DNA of 64,000 nucleotides from Clostridia bacterium (lineage in GTDB: Bacteria > Bacillota > Clostridia > Christensenellales > Borkfalkiaceae). The stretch is from contig JAFTQB010000016.1 in the NCBI GenBank assembly GCA_017462985.1, forward strand, positions 33,100-97,099, read 5' to 3'. Position 1 is the stretch's first letter; every line of letters begins with the position of its first letter. Below, one piece after another: positions 52,936-62,643 of the stretch. A model generated the notes under the pieces. The model saw only the letters and a list, made by a program, of their open reading frames with translations, was not told the DNA's origin and made no database searches. The translations under genes were made by a program, and so were the position numbers.

Positions 52936-54012
52936 ATGTATTGTGCGAAATGTAAAAAAGATATTCAAGGCACGCCGCTGATGACCAGCGATAACCGTAT
53001 GTTCTGCCCGAACTGCGTAGACGAACTCAGCGTGTTTTTAACGATCACCCCGTCGAATATGGAAAAGGTGATCACTTCCGAGCTTTTGATCGCGGAAGGT
53101 AAGACGGACGAGGGCGTTGCCGCCTGTCTTGCCGCCGCAAGAGAGGGCAACCCTTACGCGGCGATCAACCTCGGCTACTACTACGAAAACAAAGGGGAAT
53201 ATCTCTTTTGTTGGAACGACGGCGAAAAGAAATGGAACGCGTTTTTCTGGTATGACGCGGTGGCTCGCGGCGACGATAGCTATCGCGCGCTTCGCGGCGT
53301 GTCCTCTACGGGCGCGAACGCTTCGGTGAAAGACGAAGTGGTGGATCAGGCGCTTAGAAACATCTATTATCTTTTGTCTGATCTTCGCGGCGACGCGAGG
53401 GTGCGCTTTGGCGAGCTGTTCACGGGCGTTGCGGGCGAACCGCACGTGCGGATTAAAAAGGTTTTGGATAACCTTGGGAAACGCTTTAAGCAGACCGATC
53501 ACGAGGGGCAAGGTTCGAGCGCGAAACTCGGCGCGGAAGATCAAGCGAAGATCTTCTTCGATAAGCTCCGTGGCGGCACGGTGGTGATCGGGGGCTTGAA
53601 ATTAACGCCCGATTTTATGCAAAAATTGGTGGAAACGGCGGACGAAAAATTCGCGCAGATCATGGTGAAATACAATTTCGTATTCGCTTTGGAAAAGGGA
53701 CCTTGGCTTGCCGTAATGAACATGCGCGACTTCCGTCAAAAGATGCGCGGGGCGATCGAAGTGCAATCGAACGCATACCTTTGCTATCAATCGAAAGAAA
53801 CGCAAAAGATCACGCAAAGATACCAAGAGGGCAAGCAGGTATTGCAAAACCGCAAGATCACGCTTTGCGCGCCCAAGCGTTTCCAAGCGATTTTGGAACG
53901 CAAGAACCGCACAGATCTTTGCGATTTCACCGCGGACGATTTCGTCGTGGCGAAAGTACGCGGCGGGGAAAGAAATTCGGATAAATTCCTCGCGATCGAT
54001 TTTATCGTGTAA
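52936..54012 (+). CDS. Zinc-ribbon and Sel1-like repeat protein
   Basis: 358 aa. An N-terminal zinc ribbon, CAKCKKD ... CPNC (3-28), is followed by a TPR/Sel1-type stretch (about 50-120: GKTDEGVAACLAAAREGNPYAAINLGYYY... FFWYDAVARGDDSY) and an alpha/beta C-terminal region (about 190-358) with ITLCAPKRFQAILERKNRTD. No catalytic motif recognised. It starts 6 nt after the MBG-like gene. Sel1 repeats usually mediate protein contacts, so a scaffold role fits; this is inference. Confidence 0.6.
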   Translation: MYCAKCKKDIQGTPLMTSDNRMFCPNCVDELSVFLTITPSNMEKVITSELLIAEGKTDEGVAACLAAAREGNPYAAINLGYYYENKGEYLFCWNDGEKKWNAFFWYDAVARGDDSYRALRGVSSTGANASVKDEVVDQALRNIYYLLSDLRGDARVRFGELFTGVAGEPHVRIKKVLDNLGKRFKQTDHEGQGSSAKLGAEDQAKIFFDKLRGGTVVIGGLKLTPDFMQKLVETADEKFAQIMVKYNFVFALEKGPWLAVMNMRDFRQKMRGAIEVQSNAYLCYQSKETQKITQRYQEGKQVLQNRKITLCAPKRFQAILERKNRTDLCDFTADDFVVAKVRGGERNSDKFLAIDFIV

Positions 54013-54042
54013 TTTTTGCCGTTACGGGCTTGTCTTTTTCTG

Positions 54043-54081
54043 CCTATCGCGAAGAAGCGGACGCGGCTGCGGCAATCTCGT
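54043..54081. repeat. Degenerate half copy of repeat family A inside the island
   Basis: CCTATCGCGAAGAAGCGGACG ... GCGGCAATCTCGT resembles one arm of the family A repeats at 23 and 30 kb. It sits in the 118-nt gap between two island genes, where the operon may be internally processed or interrupted. Confidence 0.4.
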
Positions 54082-54130
54082 AAAAATCAATGAAAAAAGA
54101 AAAACATTAACCGTATAAGGAGATAGAAAG

Positions 54131-55681
54131 ATGGATGAATTTGGAATGAAGCACTCGTTTCTTGACGCGTGCAAGGAAATGGGGATCGACGTTGCGAAGT
54201 ACAAATCGGGCAGATCGAGCTTTGGCGACGGCTGTTCGAGTACCGACCGTTTGGGGGAAGCGGCTTGCGCCGTAGCGCAAGACTGTATGTATATCCTTGC
54301 GAACACGCCGCAAAGATCGGAAACGTATAAGCAGATGAAGACGATTTGCGCCGATCTTTTGCAGGTTTGGGACGAATGCGGGCACGACGAGAGCAGCCGC
54401 AAAGAGGACGCGCTTTTGGAACGCTACAAATCGCTTGCAAACCGCGTGAAGCCCATGCGTGCGAAGATGATGGATACGAAAGCCAACCCGCACGCCGTTT
54501 GTAGCAAAGAATTGGAAGAAATGATCCAAGGTATGGAATACCTGTATTCGCAATACCAAAGCGACGAGCTTGTATATATGAGCTACGCGCCGTTAAAGGA
54601 TCTGATCCCCATTGCGAAAGCGGCTTTGGAAAAATTATCGGGCGTTGCCGTGTTCAATACGGCGGAAGCGAATACGATCGCCAAAGAAATGCAAGCGCAG
54701 GTAACGACGATCAGAAACTATCTTGTGAAGAACGTGCACCGTCTTGATAAGTCGATGATGGAAAAGCTCGTGAAGCAAGCGGACGAATGGGCGCAGATCG
54801 CCGTTCGCGGCAGACAGAAGCCGATCGCCGATAAATTGATGGTGAAAGAAGCGGAAAACGACGAAGTGGATTACCTGCTCGGGTTTATCGAACAGGAAAA
54901 GGACATCGTCGCGTTTATCGCGCAAGCGGAACAGGAATACGACGTATACAACCGTTATATGGAACGCTCCCGCGGGGAGATCAACGCGATCGACGCGAAG
55001 AAAATGGAGATCAAGTCGGCGTATAAGAACGGCAGAATGACCAAAGAACAGGCTCTGCGCGAGATCGAAACGCTGGATATGCAAAAGGCTACGCTTATGA
55101 ATAACCTTGCCGATTACGAACTGAGCAGCGGTATGGTAGTGGCGCAGCACGACTTTGCGCTCAAGATCAAGAATTTGTATTTCGTAACGATGAAAGGCTT
55201 CTCTTATCAAGATAAGCAAGAGTGCTTCCAATCGGAAAGCGGCGTTGGTATCGACTTGCAAAAATGTATGGAAGATTTCCGCGTAGGCTTTGCCGTAACC
55301 GACGGCAGCGCGATTGAAACGGCGAACGACGCGCTCGACCTTATCATTACGCGCGTGGCGCAGAATGCGGCGAATATGCGCGAGATGATCGAAAAGAGAA
55401 ACGCGCAACGCGCAGAACAGCTCAACACGCTCCGCGCGAAACAAGAAGAACAAAGAAAGAAGGCGTTGGAAAGAGCGGGCATTACGCAACAGCAAACGCA
55501 GCAGCGTTCGGCGGCGGAATCGTTCTTGGACGACGAAGAAGAGGAAGAAGAGTTGGATTCGATCGAAGTCGATCCTTTGGGCGAGCGCACGCAAAACGAA
55601 CCGCAACGCCAGCAACAGCAAGCGAGCGAGGACGATCTGGACGCGATCATCTTCGGCGAACAAACGAGAACGAGAAACTAA
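54131..55681 (+). CDS. Helical protein with acidic/Gln-rich tail
   Basis: 516 aa. Almost fully alpha-helical, with long coiled-coil stretches (about 255-345: FIEQEKDIVAFIAQAEQEYD... REIETLDMQKATLMNNL; about 405-440: MREMIEKRNAQRAEQL) and a disordered acidic, Gln-rich tail (DDEEEEEELDS, QRQQQQASEDDLDAIIFGEQ). No signal peptide or membrane helix. RBS AAGGAGA. No domain recognised. A helical body with an acidic tail suggests an assembly or adaptor protein. Possible distant likeness to the coiled-coil genes at 62-64 kb should be tested. Confidence 0.55.
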   Translation: MDEFGMKHSFLDACKEMGIDVAKYKSGRSSFGDGCSSTDRLGEAACAVAQDCMYILANTPQRSETYKQMKTICADLLQVWDECGHDESSRKEDALLERYKSLANRVKPMRAKMMDTKANPHAVCSKELEEMIQGMEYLYSQYQSDELVYMSYAPLKDLIPIAKAALEKLSGVAVFNTAEANTIAKEMQAQVTTIRNYLVKNVHRLDKSMMEKLVKQADEWAQIAVRGRQKPIADKLMVKEAENDEVDYLLGFIEQEKDIVAFIAQAEQEYDVYNRYMERSRGEINAIDAKKMEIKSAYKNGRMTKEQALREIETLDMQKATLMNNLADYELSSGMVVAQHDFALKIKNLYFVTMKGFSYQDKQECFQSESGVGIDLQKCMEDFRVGFAVTDGSAIETANDALDLIITRVAQNAANMREMIEKRNAQRAEQLNTLRAKQEEQRKKALERAGITQQQTQQRSAAESFLDDEEEEEELDSIEVDPLGERTQNEPQRQQQQASEDDLDAIIFGEQTRTRN

Positions 55682-55700
55682 TCCTTTTTCGTATTGTGAG

Positions 55701-55730
55701 TGAATTGATTGCCGAAAAGCAATCAATTCA
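55701..55730. repeat. Palindromic gaattgc-type hairpin inside the island
   Basis: TGAATTGATTGC pairs with GCAATCAATTCA around a CGAAAA loop, a perfect 12-bp stem without T-run, in the 97-nt gap between two island genes. Same family as at 16.56 and 39.7 kb; may protect or cleave the mRNA. Confidence 0.6.
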
Positions 55731-55778
55731 TTCCCCGTTGCGGCGATCTCGCAAATAAAATAGTAGGATAAGAAAAAC

Positions 55779-57695
55779 ATGACGAATATCGAGAAAAAAA
55801 TACGGCAGGCAAACCTCGCGGCGAACAGCTGGGATTTCGAGGTGGTAAAAAATGCGTATAGCGAATTGCAAAAGTGGGCGAAATCCTTCTTCCCCGACGA
55901 GGGGAATAAAAAGGCGATCGAAGCCACGGCGTTTCGGTTGCGCTTTCAGGCGCTTTTGATCACCCTTTTGAACGGGGGCTTCGAAGCGGCGACCTATCAG
56001 CGTATCAACGATCTGTTGAACGCGTTGCCCGAAGCGGCGTTTGCCGTAACCGACGAGGAATTTAGAAAATCCGTCGTCGATTTCGAAAAAGCAAGAGCCT
56101 TTTACGAAAAAATGAAATCGATGCTGCCCGAATACTACGATTGGGTGGTACAGGCGCGCGCGATCTCTATTTCGGAAAAGAGCGATTTGCAAAAACTGCA
56201 AGAGATCAGCAACGTGATCGATCGCTTCAACGCGACCTATACGGGCGGTATGCTCATGCAAAAGGTGGGCGAAACGCTCAAAGCGATGAAGGAAAAGGTA
56301 GAAATTTCTTACGAAGGCGCGGAAGAAAAGCGATTCGGTCCTTTCTATGCGTCCGTATCCTTTACGCCCGATAATTTTCCTACCTGCAAGTATTTCAATT
56401 CCTTGCTCGATAGCCCCGGCGGGAGCTACAAAGTAACAGTCGTGGCCGCGCCCAACCGCGAAGAGATCGACTTGATCGCGGTGCGGTTTGCGCAGGCGCG
56501 CGAGAAAAAGCTCGTGGGCGTGAATTTCGAAGCGCTTTGCAAATTGCCCGACAGCACGGTCGAATACGTGCTTCGCCGTTTGGAGCGGGAAACGCGAGAT
56601 CAAATCATGTACGTGGTGGGGTTTGACAACGCCGATTGGACGAACCCCGAAATTTTGGCGATGCTCGGACGGCTGGAAAGCTGTTTCGAAACGGTAGAAA
56701 ACAGTATTTTGGCGGACGGCAATCCCAACTTCCCCGTATACGAGGCGTTGGAAAAAATGTGCGGAAAGCTCTCGCGGCGCATGGGGTATATGTACGCGAG
56801 TATGCCCGATTTCGACGATTTCGAGCAATTGCTTCGGGAATCCGTGGGGCATTGGACGCACGAAGACCACGTCAAGTTGCAACGCAACGGCGCGTACGTA
56901 GGCTTTATCGGCTTGAACGAAGTGATGAACAACGCGGACGATTGGGAACGGCATATCGAAAACCTTGCGCGGCGTTACCGCAACATGGTGCTTTCGTTCA
57001 CGGGCGGTATGGTTTCGCCCGAAATGCTTATCGACAGCGGTTGGAAGATCACGGAAACAAACCGCCGCGTCGAGGTGGAGGACGAGGATAGAAACTTTGA
57101 TTACGACGATATTTCGCCGCTGCTGCAAAGCAATATCCAAAAGATCGTGGACGGTCCGTATACCTTTATGCAAAAGGCGGGATTGTTGGTTCGGTATTCG
57201 GTAACGCACGGCGAGGACGTAGGGCGTTGGAGCACCGATTTTTCCGACGAGGAGCGCGAGGGGCGTTTGATCGACGCGACGATGGCGCTTGCCAAATGGT
57301 TGCAGCTTCCCTCGCCGCAGGTGATCATTGATCCCGAAGATATGGAAGAATGGTACGCGGGGCTGTGCTGTGAAGGCGGCAAGATCGTGCATTACAGCTA
57401 CACCTGCGCGCATAAAAATAACGTGGAATTTACGATGCAGGTCATCTTGCACGAGTTGTATCACGCATTCCAACACAAGGTGCGCCGCGAAGCGTGGCAG
57501 AATTGGTTTGAAAACGATCTGGGCGTAACGGTGGAGCGCAAGAAGTTTTGGAATATGAACAACGAGAATTACATAGACTTGCGTAAGAACAAAAACGCAT
57601 ATAAAGTGCAAGTAGTGGAAGTGGACGCGGAAGTATTTGCGATGGGCTGTTTGAGAATGTCGTCGGAAGTATGGAGCAGTGTATCGTTCAATTAA
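55779..57695 (+). CDS. HExxH metallopeptidase-like protein
   Basis: 638 aa. Two parts: residues 1-450 are helical and alpha/beta without known motifs (VTVVAAPNREEIDLIAVRFAQAREK; QIMYVVGFDNADW), and the C-terminal ~130 residues carry ILHELYHAFQHK (H558, E559, H562) with a downstream Glu in VEVDAEVFAMG (E614 or E618) as a probable third zinc ligand, the gluzincin pattern. No signal peptide, so it acts in the cytosol. A protease beside Hsp70-like and helicase proteins could be an effector cutting a host or partner protein on activation; this is inference. Family not recognised by name. 18 nt ahead of the SF1 helicase gene. Confidence 0.7.
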   Translation: MTNIEKKIRQANLAANSWDFEVVKNAYSELQKWAKSFFPDEGNKKAIEATAFRLRFQALLITLLNGGFEAATYQRINDLLNALPEAAFAVTDEEFRKSVVDFEKARAFYEKMKSMLPEYYDWVVQARAISISEKSDLQKLQEISNVIDRFNATYTGGMLMQKVGETLKAMKEKVEISYEGAEEKRFGPFYASVSFTPDNFPTCKYFNSLLDSPGGSYKVTVVAAPNREEIDLIAVRFAQAREKKLVGVNFEALCKLPDSTVEYVLRRLERETRDQIMYVVGFDNADWTNPEILAMLGRLESCFETVENSILADGNPNFPVYEALEKMCGKLSRRMGYMYASMPDFDDFEQLLRESVGHWTHEDHVKLQRNGAYVGFIGLNEVMNNADDWERHIENLARRYRNMVLSFTGGMVSPEMLIDSGWKITETNRRVEVEDEDRNFDYDDISPLLQSNIQKIVDGPYTFMQKAGLLVRYSVTHGEDVGRWSTDFSDEEREGRLIDATMALAKWLQLPSPQVIIDPEDMEEWYAGLCCEGGKIVHYSYTCAHKNNVEFTMQVILHELYHAFQHKVRREAWQNWFENDLGVTVERKKFWNMNNENYIDLRKNKNAYKVQVVEVDAEVFAMGCLRMSSEVWSSVSFN

Positions 57696-57713
57696 CGAAA
57701 AGGAAAGAAAGAG

Positions 57714-60700
57714 ATGGAAAAATCGCTGTTAAAACCGTATATCGACCGATTGTTACATATCGAAGAACAGGAAAATCGGTTTATCAATTTGTTGCAATCC
57801 AAAGAAGTATATTTCGTCAAGGCGACGGCGCGTGCATTCGCGGCGCTCGCGCGGGCGCAATACGGAAAAATGGGCACGGTGGCGCTCCAAGATAGCGCGC
57901 TCACCGAACAAACGAAGATCCTTGCCGATTCGGTGAAGGTGTTTCAATGGAGCGCGGTGGACGGAAACCGCGACGTAAAAGCGTTGGATAAATTCAAGAA
58001 CGAAGCGCTTTTGGTTACCCGTCAAAAGGGTTTCAATCCCCTCTTTTTATCGATGGGCGCGATGCGTTGGGAAGTTCCCGGAACGAAAGGGGAGATGGAA
58101 GAAATTCTTTCCCCGCTCGTGATCTTTCCCATTCGCTTGGTGCGTTCGGGGGATATGGCGCAGCCGATCTGCATCGAATTCGTGGAAGAATCGGTGGTCA
58201 TCAACCCTTCTTTCCTGTTGAAATTGGAACAGGCTTCCGATTCGGTGGGCAGTCATTTCCCGTTGCCCCCTAACCCCGACGATATCGATATCGATTCGGT
58301 GGATTTCGTGGAATATTTCGACCGCGTTTCCGAATACGTGGACAGAATGCTCCGCTCCACGCCCGAATTCAGCCGCAGAAAGTTTGAATTTGAACGGGAT
58401 ACGATTGCAATTGCGAAATTCAACAACCCCGATATTTGTATGTATCACGATATCAAGCGCAACCTTGATACCGTATGCCAAAACCCGCTTATTCGCCGCA
58501 TTTTCGGGCGCGAACAAGTGCCTGAAAAATTGCAAGAGAATGCGATGACGGGGCAAGTGCTTGCCTTTGACGCGAGCCAAGAAGAGATCATTTTGAGCGC
58601 GGCGCGCGGCGAAAGCCTCGTCGTGCAAGGGCCTCCGGGAACGGGGAAATCGCAGACGGTTGCAAACATCATCGCCACCTTTTTAAGCCAAGGCAAAAAG
58701 GTGCTGTTCGTTTCGCAAAAGATCGCGGCGCTCGGAGAGGTTTACAATAAGCTTCCCGCCGAGCTTCGCCCTTTCCTGCTGCGTATGGACTACGAAGCGG
58801 AGAGTATGAAGATCGACGCAAACCAAGTATTTTCCGATCTGAAAAATACGCTCGATCTGCCCAAGCAGGACGTCATTTCCCTGTTCAACGAATCGGAAGT
58901 GGTGTGGCGGCGGTTCGGCGGCGTAATGCAAGATCTTTACGAATACCGCGAGGATATGCTGGATAACAAGGCGTACCTCGGCAACTCGTTTTTGAGCCTT
59001 TTGGACGAATATTGCGAGGATATCGACGGCGAGTACGTCGTGTTTGACGAAGCGGAAAAATTCCTGACCGTTTCTTATCGCGATTGGGCGGAATTGAAGC
59101 ACCTTTCGGAAAAAACGCAGGACGTTTTATCGAGAATGTCGGATAATTTCCTCTTCCATCCCCGCTATTCCGCTTGGTACGGCGTGAAGCCGGAATTTAC
59201 CGAGGACGAAGCGCTCACCGACGCGCGCGCCGTGCTTCCCGACGCGGAAGAAGCGTGGATCCGCGTGGAAAAAGAGCTTTCGGGCGAGCTTGCGGCAAAC
59301 ACCCCGCTCGGCAATCTGACGGTGGCGGAAGCGTTGCTGCTTAGCGCGCCGCCCGCAGTAGCGGAAAAGGTGAACGAATATCTCTTAAACGGCGGCGACG
59401 GGGAGGCGCTCGCGGCGATTGCGGACGAGAACGCCCGACTGTTGCACGAGGGGAAAGACCTGATTCGTCTTTTGGACGAGGGCAAGAAGATGGGCGACGA
59501 GCTTTGCGAGCTGGCGGAAAAGATCACGCTCGACGCGCCCGTATCCCTGCTTAGAAAAATTTGGATGGAGAGCAAGACTGCCTTTGGCGACTGCGTTGCG
59601 AGAAAGCTGGACGGCGAAAGCGCTTACGCGGCGTACCAAAAGCGGGAAGAAGCGCTTGATCTGTATCTCAACAACGAACAGAAATTAAAAGAAATCTTGG
59701 GCTTGAACGGCGAACGGCAAGCAAACGAGGAAGCGAAGCTGAACGCTCTTTGCGAATCGCTGAAAGATTACGACGGCGGCAAGATCCCGATGTTTGCGTT
59801 CGCGCTGAAAAAGGCGCTGAAAGAATTGGAAACGCTGACGGGCGGCAAGTGCCAAGCCAAGGATAGCCCCTATTTCGTGGCTTTTTGGCAAAAGCGCGCG
59901 ACCTTGCAAACTTCCGTCAACGTTTTGACGGAAGAATTGGAAAAGCTGTTGCCTCTTTCCATGCACACGGTATATCAAAACGCTTCGTTTGCCGAAGCGC
60001 TCGATTATTGGAAGCAAAACCTTACCTCGATCCCGTTCTACGCCTTTATCGAACAGGCGCTCGCCGCGGAAGAAACGGTGAACGCGTACGAGGAAACGCT
60101 CGGCAAGCTCATCTCTTTGAAGCGCGTGAGCGAAGTGGCGAAAGCCAAGCGCTTGGGCGAGAAGCTTGATAAGGCGGCAAAACGCTTTGAAACCGCTTTA
60201 AAAACGCCGTCGGAATGCGGCGTGGAAGAAGAGTCGTGGATTGCGCTTTCGGCGTATATACGGCAAATTGCGCGCCTTGTGGGGGCGGAAAAATACAAAT
60301 ATTCGACGACGGACGAAAAAGCGGAGTTGCTTGGCAATTTGCTCCGCGCGTGCAAGCGTATTTTCGAGGGCGGCAGAGCGCAAAAGGCGGTGGAAAAGAT
60401 CGTCGCGTTCGCTTCCAAGTATATGGAAGGTTCGGCGTATTCGTCGGAAGAATTCCCCTTATACGCGTTGGAAATTTGGAAAAAGACGGCGGTCAACCGC
60501 TCGTATCGCGACAACGCGATCGCGCTCACGGAGATCTTGCGGGAAGAATATCCCGTGGATTTCGTGGCTTTTACGAACGTGTTCTTAAAGCGTGAAGCGA
60601 GAAAGATCGGGGAATACGCAAAGGTATTCCGCCACAGCTTCTTAAAGGCGTATCTTTCGGCGGCGGAACGCCACTTCGGTTCGCGCGTGGAAAAATTCAA

Positions 60701-62231
60701 GCGCCGCGTACAAGAGGAACGCACGCGTGAATTCGTGGAATTGGAAGATAAAATTTTGTCGCTTACGGCGCGGCGTACGGCGAACACCTGCGCTTCCCGC
60801 TACAATCCCAATTCGGATACCTTCGCGTTTTTGAGCGGCAGAAACCAATATTCTTCCTGCCGATTGCTCTTCAAGCGCAAGGCGAGAGAAATTTTGATGC
60901 TCAAGCCGTGCCTTGTGATGTCGCCTTCTACGGTGAGCCAATTGTTGCAGGCGGAAGATTACCGCAATTTCGACGCGGTGATCTTGGACGAAGCCAGTCA
61001 GATCACGCCCGAATCGTGTATCAGCGCGCTGTACCGTGCGAATCAATGCGTTATTTTCGGCGACGAATACCAGATGCCCGCGATGCGGCACTTCGTTGCG
61101 GCGGAAAAACAGCAGGCGGGGGAACTGAAAAAGATCGCTTCCATTTTGGATATGATCGCGCAGACGGAAAACTTCCCCAGAAAGAAGCTTTGTAGCCACT
61201 TTAGAAGTAAGACGGAAATGCTCATCGGGTATTCGCAGAAACGCTACTATCCCGAAATGATCACTTTCCCCGCCGTCGAACCAAAATCGGAAAGCTGCGG
61301 CTTTATGCCGAACGGCTACGTGGAAGGGGCGCTCGTCGGCGGCGTGAACGAAGCGGAAGCGCAACGGGTATACCAAGCGCTGAAAGAGCATTTTGAAAAA
61401 TATTACGATCCCGCGAGCAAGACTTTGAAAAAATCGGTGGGCGTCGTGGCGTTCGGTACGCCGCAGGCGACGAGGATCAACGATCTGATCGAAGGGGATA
61501 AGTTTATCTCCAAGGCGCTTGCCGAGATCAAGAGCGTTGCCGACGTATACGAAAAGGTGTTCTTTATCCGTACGATCGAAAACGTACAGGGCAACGAAAT
61601 GGATTGCATCATTTTGAGCCTTACTTACGGCAGAAACGCTTCGGGCGGCGTCACCAACTCGTTTGCGCAGCTCAATCGAAAGGGCGAGGACGATCTGGGC
61701 GAGAAGCTGTTTAACGTAGCCGTAACCAGAGCGAAAGAAAGCGTGCTTTTGGTACGAAGCGTGCACGCGACGGATATTCGCATGTCGGAGCCGGGGAAAG
61801 AGGAGAGCAATATCGCGTACCTTCGCGACTATCTTGCCAACTACGAACGGTTCAGCGACGTGGACGACGTGGGCGCGGCGTTCGTGAGCGTGCCGACGGA
61901 AAGCGGATTTATCCAAAGCGTCGTGAACGCGTTGGTTGCGAGCGGTATCGAAAGGGAGCGTATCGTCGTGGGCTACGGCGTCAACGAAAAATCGGTGCGC
62001 TTGCCCATCGCCGTGCTTTCGCCCGATAAATCGAAAGCGCAAGTGGGTATTTTGTGTGAAGCGGATACGTTGCAACAGTTTGATTATTTCGATTATACCT
62101 GCCGCTTCCCCCGCATTTTGAGAAGCCGCGGCTGGAATTTGTATTCGCTGTTCGGATACGAATGGGTGAGAAATTACGAAGAAGAAAAAGATCGTTTGAT
62201 CGATTTCGTTCACGCGAACGTTACATTTTAA
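57714..62231 (+). CDS. Large Upf1/DNA2-like SF1 helicase with nuclease-like C-terminus
   Basis: 1505 aa. An N-terminal domain (about 60-200; FNPLFLSMGAMRWEV, LSPLVIFPIRLVR) resembles the DUF4011 region of bacterial large helicases. Walker A GPPGTGKSQTVANIIATFL (about 305-323), Walker B VILDEASQITPE (about 1087-1098), CSHFRSKTEMLIGYSQKRYY, VGVVAFGTPQATRI, ENVQGNEMDCIILSLTYG and NVAVTRAKESVLLV (near 1334) complete the SF1 motor, split by a ~700-residue helical insert. The C-terminal ~110 residues follow the Vsr/MTES_1575 nuclease pattern (ESGFIQSVVNALVASGIE... ILCEAD... RSRGWNLYSLFGYEWVR), but the usual catalytic Asp position reads RLPIAV. Such helicases occur in defence islands. Confidence 0.85.
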   Translation: MEKSLLKPYIDRLLHIEEQENRFINLLQSKEVYFVKATARAFAALARAQYGKMGTVALQDSALTEQTKILADSVKVFQWSAVDGNRDVKALDKFKNEALLVTRQKGFNPLFLSMGAMRWEVPGTKGEMEEILSPLVIFPIRLVRSGDMAQPICIEFVEESVVINPSFLLKLEQASDSVGSHFPLPPNPDDIDIDSVDFVEYFDRVSEYVDRMLRSTPEFSRRKFEFERDTIAIAKFNNPDICMYHDIKRNLDTVCQNPLIRRIFGREQVPEKLQENAMTGQVLAFDASQEEIILSAARGESLVVQGPPGTGKSQTVANIIATFLSQGKKVLFVSQKIAALGEVYNKLPAELRPFLLRMDYEAESMKIDANQVFSDLKNTLDLPKQDVISLFNESEVVWRRFGGVMQDLYEYREDMLDNKAYLGNSFLSLLDEYCEDIDGEYVVFDEAEKFLTVSYRDWAELKHLSEKTQDVLSRMSDNFLFHPRYSAWYGVKPEFTEDEALTDARAVLPDAEEAWIRVEKELSGELAANTPLGNLTVAEALLLSAPPAVAEKVNEYLLNGGDGEALAAIADENARLLHEGKDLIRLLDEGKKMGDELCELAEKITLDAPVSLLRKIWMESKTAFGDCVARKLDGESAYAAYQKREEALDLYLNNEQKLKEILGLNGERQANEEAKLNALCESLKDYDGGKIPMFAFALKKALKELETLTGGKCQAKDSPYFVAFWQKRATLQTSVNVLTEELEKLLPLSMHTVYQNASFAEALDYWKQNLTSIPFYAFIEQALAAEETVNAYEETLGKLISLKRVSEVAKAKRLGEKLDKAAKRFETALKTPSECGVEEESWIALSAYIRQIARLVGAEKYKYSTTDEKAELLGNLLRACKRIFEGGRAQKAVEKIVAFASKYMEGSAYSSEEFPLYALEIWKKTAVNRSYRDNAIALTEILREEYPVDFVAFTNVFLKREARKIGEYAKVFRHSFLKAYLSAAERHFGSRVEKFKRRVQEERTREFVELEDKILSLTARRTANTCASRYNPNSDTFAFLSGRNQYSSCRLLFKRKAREILMLKPCLVMSPSTVSQLLQAEDYRNFDAVILDEASQITPESCISALYRANQCVIFGDEYQMPAMRHFVAAEKQQAGELKKIASILDMIAQTENFPRKKLCSHFRSKTEMLIGYSQKRYYPEMITFPAVEPKSESCGFMPNGYVEGALVGGVNEAEAQRVYQALKEHFEKYYDPASKTLKKSVGVVAFGTPQATRINDLIEGDKFISKALAEIKSVADVYEKVFFIRTIENVQGNEMDCIILSLTYGRNASGGVTNSFAQLNRKGEDDLGEKLFNVAVTRAKESVLLVRSVHATDIRMSEPGKEESNIAYLRDYLANYERFSDVDDVGAAFVSVPTESGFIQSVVNALVASGIERERIVVGYGVNEKSVRLPIAVLSPDKSKAQVGILCEADTLQQFDYFDYTCRFPRILRSRGWNLYSLFGYEWVRNYEEEKDRLIDFVHANVTF

Positions 62232-62243
62232 GGAGAAAAGATC

Positions 62244-62633
62244 ATGAGCAGAGCAAAATTGGAAAAGACCTATCAGGAAATCAGCTTTTTACAGCGTACC
62301 TTGGCGGAAACGAGAAAGCGCCTCGAAGCGCAAAAAGCCGACTGTATCAAACAGTACGGCGAGGGGAACGCGCTTGCGTTCAGCTACGATCGGGATATAG
62401 CGAAAGTTGACGAGCTGGTGAAAACGATCGGGGAATACCTCGGCGTTTGCGACGATTGGAAGGTGATGACCCTCTTGACGCAAATTATGGCGGACGAAAA
62501 GAGCCTTTTGGACGAACGCTTCACCGAAACCCATTCCGACCGCTTTATCCGCGGCGTGGAAAAACGTATTCAAAAGAACTGGGAAAAGATTGCGAAATTG
62601 CAAAAATCCAAAGAGATCAAAACGGGCAAATAA
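62244..62633 (+). CDS. Small coiled-coil protein
   Basis: 129 aa. Fully helical and charged: an N-terminal coiled coil (about 5-40, YQEISFLQRTLAETRKRLEAQKADC), a middle LVKTIGEYLGVCDDWKVMTLLTQIM and a second helix ending KRIQKNWEKIAKLQKSKEIK. No domain recognised. RBS AAGGAG; 12 nt behind the SF1 helicase and 10 nt ahead of the next gene, so firmly part of the island operon. Possibly a regulator or cap for the paralogous helical proteins that follow. Confidence 0.6.
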   Translation: MSRAKLEKTYQEISFLQRTLAETRKRLEAQKADCIKQYGEGNALAFSYDRDIAKVDELVKTIGEYLGVCDDWKVMTLLTQIMADEKSLLDERFTETHSDRFIRGVEKRIQKNWEKIAKLQKSKEIKTGK

Positions 62634-62643
62634 GGAGTAAGCG

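Noticed and set aside
54013-54130. End of the island at the repeat-containing 118-nt gap
   Set aside because: No terminator with T-run is visible, gene direction continues, and later genes share the same helicase/coiled-coil flavour; still, an independent promoter here cannot be excluded.
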